From Candidatus Roizmanbacteria bacterium (lineage in GTDB: Bacteria > Patescibacteriota > Microgenomatia > UBA1406 > GWC2-37-13): a DNA stretch of 49,772 nucleotides. Of the stretch, positions 26,417 to 33,741 are shown in pieces; within the stretch, counting starts at the first letter, position 1; every line of letters begins with the position of its first letter. The stretch lies in NCBI GenBank assembly GCA_902200405.1, contig CABIKN020000012.1:1-49772 (forward strand), given 5' to 3'. The notes under the pieces were generated by a model that saw only the letters and a list, made by a program, of their open reading frames with translations, did not search any database and was not told the origin of the DNA. A program made the position numbers and the translations under genes.

Positions 26417-27595
26417 ATGAAAAAAATTTTAATTAGTCATCGGGTAATTATCGAAACGATCGTTATTACAACAATTTTTGTCGTTATGACTGTTGGCGGT
26501 TTTCAATATTACAAAATGACAACTAGACAAATATTACTGATGCAGTCAAATAAAATAAAACTTGATCAAGCTCTAAAAAAAACTTCAAGAGATTTGAATA
26601 ATTTAAAATCTCAAGATCAGTACAAGATAAATAAGGATCTTGAAAGTAAAATCAAAAGTATTGAAACAACTTATTCTAAAACTGTTTTAGTTTACGAAAA
26701 ATTATTGGACCTAAAAAATGTTACCAAAAAAACGGAAAAGTTTGATTCCACATTTGCAAATATTTTAACTCTACTTTCAGAAAGAAATTATTCGTCTGCA
26801 GAAGCAGATTTACTAACTTTTGAAAAAGAAATTGGCACAGAAAAACAAAAAATTTTAGCCTCTTTTCAAATTCCGGCAAATGTACCAGAGAATAATACAC
26901 CGCTGGGGGCTGGATATTCAAACCAAGTTGTTAAATCAGATGTGGGTGATTTTTTAGTCGGAATTATAGCGGCCGATCTGAATTCTGCCAGAGCGATAGT
27001 TGATACGGCATCTGATTCCGATTGTAAAAATGATTGCCCTGTTATGTCTCTGGGTGATTATGTGTCCCGCTCAGGTGCTTTTGCCGGAATAAATGGTTCG
27101 TATTTCTGTCCGGCCGACTATCCAAGCTGCTCCGATAAAAAAAATTCTTTTGACACTTTGGCTATGAATAAAAATAAAAAATATTTAAATTCTGATAACA
27201 ATGTTTATAGCACCGTACCAGCTGTAATTTTTTCGGGAAATACTGTTCGTTTCGTTGGTCAATCCCTTGAATGGGGCAGGGACACTGGTGTTGATGCGGT
27301 ATTAGCAATGCAGCCATTACTAGTTTCTAACGGAAACATTGTTTTTAACGGTGACGGAGAACCGAAACGCGGCAGTAAAGGAAATAGAAGTTTTGTTGGA
27401 GCCAATGGCTCAACTGTGTATATTGGAGTAGTCTTTAATGCAACTGTTGCAGAAGCAGCTCATGTCCTAAAAACAATGGGTGTTCAGAATGCCTTGAATT
27501 TAGATAATGGGGGATCAACAGCTCTTTGGAGTAGCGGTTACAAAGCCGGACCTGGTCGAAATATTCCCAATGCTCTGCTACTAATAAGAAAATAA
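26417..27595 (+). CDS. Membrane-anchored NAGPA-type phosphodiester glycosidase
   Basis: A 392-residue protein with an N-terminal membrane helix (about 10-30), a long coiled coil (about 40-150), and a C-terminal NAGPA/DUF2233 domain. The last is seen in VGIIAADLNSARAIVDTA, GAFAGINGSYFCP, AVLAMQPLLVSNG, GNRSFVGANGSTVYIGVVF and MGVQNALNLDNGGSTALW, the family's metal and substrate motifs. Family members cleave GlcNAc-1-phosphodiesters or related sugar links in cell-wall polymers; the substrate here is unknown. Two cysteine pairs (DCKNDC and CPADYPSC) suit an extracytoplasmic location. It starts 4 nt after tRNA-Val and probably shares its transcript. Confidence 0.85.
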   Translation: MKKILISHRVIIETIVITTIFVVMTVGGFQYYKMTTRQILLMQSNKIKLDQALKKTSRDLNNLKSQDQYKINKDLESKIKSIETTYSKTVLVYEKLLDLKNVTKKTEKFDSTFANILTLLSERNYSSAEADLLTFEKEIGTEKQKILASFQIPANVPENNTPLGAGYSNQVVKSDVGDFLVGIIAADLNSARAIVDTASDSDCKNDCPVMSLGDYVSRSGAFAGINGSYFCPADYPSCSDKKNSFDTLAMNKNKKYLNSDNNVYSTVPAVIFSGNTVRFVGQSLEWGRDTGVDAVLAMQPLLVSNGNIVFNGDGEPKRGSKGNRSFVGANGSTVYIGVVFNATVAEAAHVLKTMGVQNALNLDNGGSTALWSSGYKAGPGRNIPNALLLIRK

Positions 27596-27597
27596 AT

Positions 27598-27963
27598 TTA
27601 TTTTGTTATCAAGCTATTTATTTTATCGAAAAACTGTTCTGTATTGAGAGAGCTTTTTATGATGTAATTTACCCGTGAATCCTTGAAAAAACTAATTGTT
27701 TCGTCACTATCGTCATTGGTAACAAAAACAATCTTTTCGCGATATTTTTCTGGGAAGTTTTTCTGTAGTCTTTTAAAGATCTTTCTACCATCTGATTTTG
27801 GTAAAAAAATATCTATTAAAATCAGATCATAATCCTTTTTAATTATTTTTTCGTAGGCAAATTCCCCGTCCTTGTCAATGTCAACTTTATAAACTGGAGA
27901 AAGTATTCCTACGTAGATATCTCTTATAAACTGATCGTCTTCAATAAGTAGTATTTTTTTCAT
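27598..27963 (-). CDS. Single-domain response regulator (CheY-like)
   Basis: A 121-residue receiver with no output domain. The acidic pair D9/D10 (LLIEDD), the phosphoacceptor D51 (LILIDIFLP), the switch Thr in FVTNDD and the conserved Lys in IIKSS are present. Such proteins act by protein contact. Its stop faces the NAGPA gene stop, 2 nt away, and it lies downstream of the major pilin gene behind a terminator. With the second receiver and Hpt at 35423-36140 it suggests phosphorelay control of the locus 2 pili (inference). Confidence 0.9.
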   Translation of the reverse strand: MKKILLIEDDQFIRDIYVGILSPVYKVDIDKDGEFAYEKIIKKDYDLILIDIFLPKSDGRKIFKRLQKNFPEKYREKIVFVTNDDSDETISFFKDSRVNYIIKSSLNTEQFFDKINSLITK

Positions 27964-27981
27964 CTAATCATTATACATAAA

Positions 27982-28007
27982 AAAACCCCGTCTTTCGACG
28001 GGGTTTT
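27982..28007 (-). terminator. Intrinsic terminator after the major pilin gene
   Basis: AAAACCCCGTC and GACGGGGTTTT form an 11-bp stem with loop TTTC. On the minus strand it is followed by a run of eight T in total, so it ends the pilin transcript from 28029. It lies before the response regulator, which must then have its own start or depend on readthrough. Confidence 0.85.
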
Positions 28008-28028
28008 ATACTGATAACCTAAGGTTAC

Positions 28029-28496
28029 TTATCTTGTTACTGTAATTGCAACGCCATTTACATCATTACTTCCAGCAACGGTAATTCTATTATTTGCATC
28101 TCTGGATATTGTATATCCAAGACTATACGTTGCGTTACATACTGTGATATTAGGTAAGTTCAGTGATGGAATCACAGGAAGTGCTGGTAAATATTTACCA
28201 GTTGCTCCCATCAATTCAGGACATATATCTGCTTGACCTACGGCTCCACCAATAACAGTTGGAGTACCTACTGCCAAACCAGATATTGCAACTGGCAAAA
28301 CACCTTTATTTTCTGCTACAAACTGGTGCGCTGCATTCAAAATCTGGAGAATATCAGATCTCTCTCTGGTATTGTTTGCTTGTGCAAACTGTCTAGCTGG
28401 ATTAATAGCAATCAGGGTGATTGCCAATAATATCGCCAAAATACCTATAACCACTAACAACTCAATCAGAGTGAATCCTCGTAAAACTTTTTTCAT
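28029..28496 (-). CDS. Type IV major pilin candidate (locus 2)
   Basis: A 155-residue prepilin: leader MKKVLRG, then [42 protein letters not shown] with Glu5. The AINPARQFAQANNT motif is the common form of abundant patescibacterial pilins. The globular part is Gly, Ala and Val-rich with one cysteine pair (DIC...TVC). A TATAAT box just upstream and a strong terminator just downstream give it its own monocistronic unit, which suits a highly expressed fibre subunit. The assignment as major pilin is inference. Confidence 0.93.
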   Translation of the reverse strand: MKKVLRGFTLIELLVVIGILAILLAITLIAINPARQFAQANNTRERSDILQILNAAHQFVAENKGVLPVAISGLAVGTPTVIGGAVGQADICPELMGATGKYLPALPVIPSLNLPNITVCNATYSLGYTISRDANNRITVAGSNDVNGVAITVTR

Positions 28497-28510
28497 ATAA
28501 TTAGTTAAAA

Positions 28511-28516
28511 ATTATA
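28511..28516 (-). promoter_or_regulatory. -10 box of the pilin gene at 28496
   Basis: On the minus strand TATAAT (28516 to 28511) lies 14 nt before the pilin ATG. Start near 28503 would leave a leader of about 7 nt with no Shine-Dalgarno. The -35 region at 17 bp (ATAACT) is weak. Confidence 0.5.
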
Positions 28517-28580
28517 ACTTATATTCAGAATAAAGTTATTTTAATATGTTTTCAAGAGGAGAATACTATAGGGTTGCGTG

Positions 28581-29246
28581 TTATTTTTTAATCATTATAA
28601 AAACAAGTAATCCAATCAGAACCAAAAATATCACCACTAATACTGGAACCAAAGATCTATCCGTATTTTTACTTTTTTGAATTTCTTCAATAGATTTTGT
28701 GGTAGGAACTTCCCTGCTTTCATCATATAGATTATCTTGTTTCATATTATTAATATTTTTCCAAATTTCTTTTACTGTTTCATTTCTTATATCAGCCCCA
28801 AATACAGAATATGGGAAAACTCCGATCATATGACCATTTTCTTTTTCAAAGACATCTTTAATAAAAGCGATAAAATCCTTATTACAGGCAATTAATTTCT
28901 TTCTATTATCATTAACCCATGAATGAAATATTGTATTTTCAAAAGGAATGCTATCAATAAAATCATTTTCTTCCTTTTTTTGGATCTCGACTTGAGACAA
29001 TGACCAATCTTTTTCAAATAAAACGTCTGATGTCATTATAAATATAAAAGAAAGATAGCTTAAGCTATTTTGTTTGATAAATTCTCTAATCAAATTTTCT
29101 AGTTTTAATTTATCGATTATCTCTAAGTTACTAAAAACATCTGGAGTAAAATTTAGACGTAGGAAAGGTTTATCTGTCAAATAAACTGACAGTCCCGTTT
29201 TATCCAGCCAGATCACTCCGTTTTGTTTAACTACTTTTTCTGCCAT
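28581..29246 (-). CDS. Tail-anchored hypothetical protein of pilus locus 2
   Basis: A 221-residue protein from the ATG at 29246, whose A is shared with the stop of the PilX-like gene (TAATG); an upstream ATG at 29264 would overlap that gene more. Residues 1-165 form a soluble mixed alpha/beta domain (GVIWLDKTGLSVYLTDKPFL, VIWL and IDSIPFENT). A polar linker and one C-terminal membrane helix (SLVPVLVVIFLVLIGLLVFIMI) follow. It is translationally coupled to minor pilins, so it probably helps assemble the fibre. A reduced PilM/PilN-like role is possible, but I do not recognise the family. Confidence 0.75.
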   Translation of the reverse strand: MAEKVVKQNGVIWLDKTGLSVYLTDKPFLRLNFTPDVFSNLEIIDKLKLENLIREFIKQNSLSYLSFIFIMTSDVLFEKDWSLSQVEIQKKEENDFIDSIPFENTIFHSWVNDNRKKLIACNKDFIAFIKDVFEKENGHMIGVFPYSVFGADIRNETVKEIWKNINNMKQDNLYDESREVPTTKSIEEIQKSKNTDRSLVPVLVVIFLVLIGLLVFIMIKK

Positions 29247-29632
29247 TAAGGAATTTCTTTCCAACTGATAATGTTCAACTGATTATTATTATAACTGGTA
29301 ATGACTTGAATTTTCCTGGTTAAATTATTAACGGTTGCAATACTGGTTACAGTCGACCCTACAATCGTGATAACCGCATTACTACTGCCCACAGACAAAG
29401 TTTCGCCGAAATAATTCGGATTACGAAGCAGTCGGAGCAGTGCGTTTTCTACACCTGCTTCAGCCACATAATATGCTTCAACAGCCTGTTGTCCTGTGCT
29501 GGCTGATCTAGTATTGGAAATAACTGTGGTGATGGTTGAAATTATCACGGTCATTGCAACCAATACAAACATCAGTAAACTCACCAAAGCTTGACCGTTA
29601 TGGTTTTTCCCGCAGTCCGATGACTGTTTCAT
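29246..29632 (-). CDS. PilX-like minor pilin, unusual N-terminus
   Basis: A 128-residue protein with KNHNG|QALVSLLMFVLVAMTVIIST and then NTRSASTGQQAVEAYYVAEAGVENALLRLLR, the AYYxAEAGxExA motif of PilX proteins. Position 5 after the putative cleavage site is Ser, not Glu, as in many PilX proteins, which have a relaxed signature. It overlaps the preceding PilW-like gene by 35 nt and the next gene by 1 nt. Confidence 0.85.
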   Translation of the reverse strand: MKQSSDCGKNHNGQALVSLLMFVLVAMTVIISTITTVISNTRSASTGQQAVEAYYVAEAGVENALLRLLRNPNYFGETLSVGSSNAVITIVGSTVTSIATVNNLTRKIQVITSYNNNQLNIISWKEIP

Positions 29633-30095
29633 ATGTTTGGCTCTCGAAACCTGCCGGATTTCTTACCCGACTGGTTACAGTAAATTGAATTTTAATAACG
29701 TCGTGGATATCATCTTGACCAAATCTGGTAAAAAGAATTTTAGGAATACTGGTATCGTATCCGTTTAGTTGATAGTTGTTAATTCCGTCTGACATGATAA
29801 GATTTTTTGCGCTATCGGTTGCGTAGGAATAATTTGTTCCATTTATAATTACGTCTAAAACGTTGGATTGATTGGGCGGATGAAGAGGTAGACTAATTGT
29901 TTTGGTTTGGTGAATATCATAGATAAATTTATTAATTAAATAACTACTATCCTGTTGAATATTTGAGGTTGACTCATTTTCCGTTCTAACTCTGGTTAAC
30001 GAGATAAACATTTCAATAAATACTAAAAGGATTATTGAAAGAATACCGATGTAAATCAAGAACTCGATGATTGTAAATCCTTTTTGTTTATTCAT
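29598..30095 (-). CDS. PilW/GspJ-like minor prepilin (locus 2)
   Basis: A 165-residue prepilin: MNKQKG|FTIIEFLIYIGILSIILLVFIEMF with Glu5, then LTRVRTENESTSNIQQDSSYLINKFIYDI, the long PilW/GspJ helix. The C-terminal half is a beta domain (DVIKIQFTVTSRV). Together with the PilX-like, PilV-propeller and FimT-like genes it forms a four-member minor pilin set that in other species makes the pilus tip complex. Confidence 0.9.
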   Translation of the reverse strand: MNKQKGFTIIEFLIYIGILSIILLVFIEMFISLTRVRTENESTSNIQQDSSYLINKFIYDIHQTKTISLPLHPPNQSNVLDVIINGTNYSYATDSAKNLIMSDGINNYQLNGYDTSIPKILFTRFGQDDIHDVIKIQFTVTSRVRNPAGFESQTYETVIGLREKP

Positions 30096-30117
30096 AAATC
30101 AAAACTAATAAAACTTT

Positions 30118-30168
30118 TTAATTTTTACTTTAACTTTTGACTTCTAACTTTTAACTTTTTACTTTTCG
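30118..30168. repeat. CTTTTAACTTTTTAC word repeat abutting a stop codon
   Basis: Units TTTAACTTTTGACTTCTAACTTTT and similar fill the gap between the pilin-propeller stop (30169) and the PilW-like start. The same words form the rnc-nusB spacer at 19023-19062. Confidence 0.6.
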
Positions 30169-32187
30169 TTATGGTGAATAATTAAAAGTTATATCATATA
30201 AAGTCGGTGCCTGATTGGGATCAGTCGTTTTTAATATCGCTCTATACTTAAAACACCGATCTGGATTATTAAATCCTGCAATAGGACTACCAAACGGCAC
30301 CGCACCACCGATTGTTGTTACTCCTGTATTAGTTGTCTTAAAAAAACTTGAGGTTGGACTACCAGGGTCTGGTCCGATGAAAACATATGAACTGCTACAG
30401 TCATTTATGGCCACCTGTAATTCAACGCTGCTGCCGGAAATCGGTTGGTTAACACTGGCGGTAAAACGGTTAAAGGCGGTCGGGAAACTAAAAGAGTGTA
30501 CCTGCGATGTAAACGTCCCCTCGGTCGCAAAACTACCACCCGGTCCGCCTTCGATCATCTGCAATTCTTTAGCGGAATCTTCTGTAATAATGTAGGAAAA
30601 AGTCCGACCGTTTTCAATTATCGAAGATACACCGTTAATCTTTAAACCGGAAACAGAAATCTTTCCACAGAAATTAGCTTCGTCCTTGTCAATATCTTTA
30701 AGGACAATATATTGATCGCCGTCATAACCAACAAAAATTGCTTTATTGCCGGTAACTAAGGTGACGGCTTTAGGATCCATATTGCCGTTTGCAACAGTGT
30801 CATATTGAGCCTTGATTGACAGACTATCCTTATTGGTCGTATCAACTATAAAAAATTCGTTTTTTCCTGATGTGGTGGATACTGCTGTCACGACGTAGGC
30901 CCGGTTACTATCAGAACGGGCAAAAACGCCTACCCCGGCTTTGTCACTTAACTGAATTTGACCGTTAGTTATATCTTTCAAGGTTAGCTGGTCAGTCCCG
31001 TCAATAATTTTTAATTGATGAGAAGTTGAGTTAACAGCAATAAAGACGTAACTGTTAACAACAAAAATTTTATTTCCCGAAACATTATTGTTATTAATTT
31101 TTAAAGTAATTGATCCTTTTGCAATGGCGCTGGTACGATCGCTTGATAGTTGATATCTATAAAGATTACTGTCTGCTGCGCTTACATAAAGCATATCTCC
31201 CTCAACAAAAATGCTGTTGGCATCGGTGTTGCCAGGTAAATTAATTTCAAGTGTTTTTACCGGTGTACTCGTGTTTGTTTTTAATATAATTACTTCACTG
31301 CTGTTTGTGTCTGTTGCTAAATAAGCAAAATAATTGCTTTCTATAGTTTGACCATAGATATCATTAGTTTTGTAACCATCATATGTTCCTAATTCATTAA
31401 CGACCGGAGCACCAGAACTTGGAATGTTTACGCTAATGTTGTAGAATGATTGACCGGAAGCATTCTCTCCTGTTCCCACAAAAGCCCGTCCGGGACTGGC
31501 AACTATTCCCTTAGCTACTCCACTACCACTTAAATCTTTAGTAACCAATGGTTCCGTTGGTGCGCACCAATCGCTGCTGCCTCCGGCACCAAGAGTTAAT
31601 TCTCCATCATCCGCGAAAGTCCCGGTTGTAGCTTTGACAAAAGTACTTTGCTGCGTTCCTGCCAAAAAACCTTGAATATCAGCGGTATTTTTCGTTTCGG
31701 TTAGAGGAAGATTATCTCGAAAACGTGTCATATATGTGACGTGATCAATCGATGAGGGTCGGGGAGTTAGCCAAGAAATTGTCGTCGTGACTTTTTTTGT
31801 CGACGGATCAAGAACACCGGGAGTAGGGAAAAGTACTATTGTTCCGTTAACATCTCTGTAAACATCATCAACAACTACCTGTTGGGTAAAGCCGTTTGTA
31901 CTGGCTGCGCCGGCAACTAGACTCCATGATGAGCCGGAAAGCTCCGGGTGATATGTACCGGTTGGAACTAGATAAGACCAACCTCGTTCACGAATATTTC
32001 TTGTTTCTTCCTGTGTCTGTTTCATTAATGAAGTAGCGAGCAAGCGCTGTTTCTGCTGTGCTTTACCATCCCTCGAAGACATAAATCCCGTAAATATCGG
32101 GGGCAATAATAATCCGGCCAAAGCAATGACCATTAAAAGCTCGATTAATGATTGACCTTTTTTATTCAATATTGATGATCGTGCCAT
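30169..32187 (-). CDS. PilV-like prepilin fused to a beta-propeller (tip adhesin candidate)
   Basis: About 672 residues from the ATG at 32187 (MARSSILNKK), which overlaps the previous gene by 26 nt; an ATG at 32217 is the alternative. The signature KKG|QSLIELLMVIALAGLLLPP has Glu5, followed by LMKQTQEETRNIRERGW of the PilV group. From about 190 to 530 there are repeated beta-blades of the LVIVD or WD-like kind (AKGIVASPGRAFVGTG, YLATDTNSSEVIILKT, KIFVVNSYVFIAVNS, RAYVVTAVST, KAIFVGYDG). A last jelly-roll-like domain follows (about 540-672). Normal PilV is about 150-200 residues. The design is like PilY1-type tip adhesins, but built into the pilin itself. Role in adhesion is inference. Confidence 0.8.
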   Translation of the reverse strand: MARSSILNKKGQSLIELLMVIALAGLLLPPIFTGFMSSRDGKAQQKQRLLATSLMKQTQEETRNIRERGWSYLVPTGTYHPELSGSSWSLVAGAASTNGFTQQVVVDDVYRDVNGTIVLFPTPGVLDPSTKKVTTTISWLTPRPSSIDHVTYMTRFRDNLPLTETKNTADIQGFLAGTQQSTFVKATTGTFADDGELTLGAGGSSDWCAPTEPLVTKDLSGSGVAKGIVASPGRAFVGTGENASGQSFYNISVNIPSSGAPVVNELGTYDGYKTNDIYGQTIESNYFAYLATDTNSSEVIILKTNTSTPVKTLEINLPGNTDANSIFVEGDMLYVSAADSNLYRYQLSSDRTSAIAKGSITLKINNNNVSGNKIFVVNSYVFIAVNSTSHQLKIIDGTDQLTLKDITNGQIQLSDKAGVGVFARSDSNRAYVVTAVSTTSGKNEFFIVDTTNKDSLSIKAQYDTVANGNMDPKAVTLVTGNKAIFVGYDGDQYIVLKDIDKDEANFCGKISVSGLKINGVSSIIENGRTFSYIITEDSAKELQMIEGGPGGSFATEGTFTSQVHSFSFPTAFNRFTASVNQPISGSSVELQVAINDCSSSYVFIGPDPGSPTSSFFKTTNTGVTTIGGAVPFGSPIAGFNNPDRCFKYRAILKTTDPNQAPTLYDITFNYSP

Positions 32188-32674
32188 ATTTATTAAAAAA
32201 AATTGTTTTTTGCTCATTGGAAACAGTATTTAGTAAAACTATTTTATTTCCCGGTAAAAAGTTGGATATTTCACCACTGCCGGGGGCAAAAATTAGCTGG
32301 CTCCCTGAAAAATTAATTTCTGACGCAATTATTTGATCTCCAAGTGGAACTGTAAAATTTGTTGTATTAGACGCTTCATAAGTAGTACCTTTAAAAACAG
32401 TATATTTTCTTTTATCACCATCAAAATAAACACCTTGTGTCGTCTCTCCGCTCATAGCTTTTAACTGCTGTTCCTTAATATCAGTAATTAAAGATTGAAC
32501 CGCTGTCGATAAAGAGGTTTTTTGTTTGATCGGAAAAAAATTAACCGAAGCTATCATCATTAGAATAACCATTATACCCATGACGATCACCAACTCTACA
32601 AAAGTAAAACCCTTCGATAAATTTATACTGAGTTTAGTCGAAGTACTCAGGGCAAGTCCATGATTATTTTTCAT
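32162..32674 (-). CDS. FimT/GspH-like minor prepilin with a repeat-built leader
   Basis: A 170-residue prepilin. The 22-residue leader MKNNHGLALSTSTKLSINLS-KG is unusually long and is encoded mostly by a CCTTCGA...CTCAGGG repeat (32608-32658). The mature part is FTFVELVIVMGIMVILMMIA with Glu5, then KQKTSLSTAVQSLITDIKEQQLKAM, the GspH/FimT helix. The beta domain ends in FFNKYGTIINIE. It leads the minor-pilin set and is followed by the pilin-propeller gene in overlap. Confidence 0.9.
   Translation of the reverse strand: MKNNHGLALSTSTKLSINLSKGFTFVELVIVMGIMVILMMIASVNFFPIKQKTSLSTAVQSLITDIKEQQLKAMSGETTQGVYFDGDKRKYTVFKGTTYEASNTTNFTVPLGDQIIASEINFSGSQLIFAPGSGEISNFLPGNKIVLLNTVSNEQKTIFFNKYGTIINIE
32608..32658. 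repeat. Composite CCTTCGA...CTCAGGG repeat in a prepilin leader
   Basis: CCCTTCGATAAATTTATACTGAG and TAGTCGAAGTACTCAGGGC give two linked half-palindromes in frame with the FimT-like leader, encoding GLALSTSTKLSINLSKG on the minus strand. Confidence 0.7.
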
Positions 32675-32682
32675 AATCGTAT

Positions 32683-33741
32683 TTATTTTTGAACACCGCC
32701 AACCTGGCCAATAAGTCCGTACATTGGGGCAATTATTGCGAGCATCATCCCTCCTACCAAAATACCAATTACGACCAGCATGATCGGCTCGAGAAGGGCT
32801 GTAAGTGATTTAAGAGAGTTTGTTACCTCATAGTCTAGATATTCTGAAGACTCAAGTAATGATTTGTCCAAATGGCCGCTTTTTTCACCGGCTTCGATCA
32901 CTCTGATAATAAGCGAAGGAACGTATTTTTTATACTTTCTAAAAGAGCTTGCCAGGCTTTTTCCCGATGCGACATTTTCTTTTGCATATGCGATCATATT
33001 GAAAATGTATTTGTTGATAACAATATCTTCAACTAATTCTAGTGAGTAGGAAATGTTTACACCTGAACCCAGTAACATGTGTAGGCTTCTTGTCAGTCTT
33101 GTTAGATCAATCTTTTGGATTAGGCCGGAAATTAAAGGAAGCGAAAAAATAAATTGTATCAACTCTCTTTTTCTTGTTTTAAAAAGAAAAAATATAAAAA
33201 TAAATGATATAACTAAACCAACGATTAGCGGAACTGTTGATTTTAAAATAAAATCCGAGAGAAATATCAAAACTTGGGTTGGTAATGGCAGATCAATTTT
33301 TAAGGATAAAAATATCTTGGAAATTTTTGGGATAACAAAGATCAAAATCATTAAAAAAACAGCCGCAAAAACTACCAAAATGAATATAGGATAGGTGAGC
33401 GCCGATTTTACCTTGTCAACGAACTCATTATCCTTTTGCATGTTTATCTTTATCTGCTTCAAACTTGAGTCAAGAGTTCCGGCTTCCTCAGCGGCCTTAA
33501 CTAAATTTATAGTTACCTTGTCAAATATGTTTGAAAATTTTGACAATGAAAGATAGACTCTTTTTCCCTGCTGAATATCACTTCTTAAAACAGTTAAAAA
33601 TATTTTAAAATTTCCTTTAGAGTCTTCAAGCATTGAATCTACCGACTCAACTATTGTAATTCCTGAAGAAAGCATTGTGCTTAAACTAATTAAAAACCCC
33701 ATCTTATCAGAATTGGAAATATCTAGATTTTCAGTTTTCAT
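32683..33741 (-). CDS. pilC: Type IV pilus platform protein PilC (locus 2)
   Basis: A 352-residue GspF/PilC protein, shorter than the locus 1 copy because it lacks the N-terminal soluble domain. It keeps the two GspF repeats (SLSTMLSSGITIVESVDSML and LTRSLHMLLGSGVNISYSLELV) and three membrane helices (about 118-142, 165-190 and 315-340), with ALLEPIMLVVIGILVGGMML at the end. It overlaps pilB2 by 4 nt (ATGA). PilC and PilB copies clearly belong together as a second machine, probably one for each set of pilins. Confidence 0.93.
   Translation of the reverse strand: MKTENLDISNSDKMGFLISLSTMLSSGITIVESVDSMLEDSKGNFKIFLTVLRSDIQQGKRVYLSLSKFSNIFDKVTINLVKAAEEAGTLDSSLKQIKINMQKDNEFVDKVKSALTYPIFILVVFAAVFLMILIFVIPKISKIFLSLKIDLPLPTQVLIFLSDFILKSTVPLIVGLVISFIFIFFLFKTRKRELIQFIFSLPLISGLIQKIDLTRLTRSLHMLLGSGVNISYSLELVEDIVINKYIFNMIAYAKENVASGKSLASSFRKYKKYVPSLIIRVIEAGEKSGHLDKSLLESSEYLDYEVTNSLKSLTALLEPIMLVVIGILVGGMMLAIIAPMYGLIGQVGGVQK

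Noticed and set aside
27982-28007. Attenuator or riboswitch upstream of the response regulator
   Set aside because: A plain GC stem with T-tract directly after the pilin stop is explained by an intrinsic terminator.
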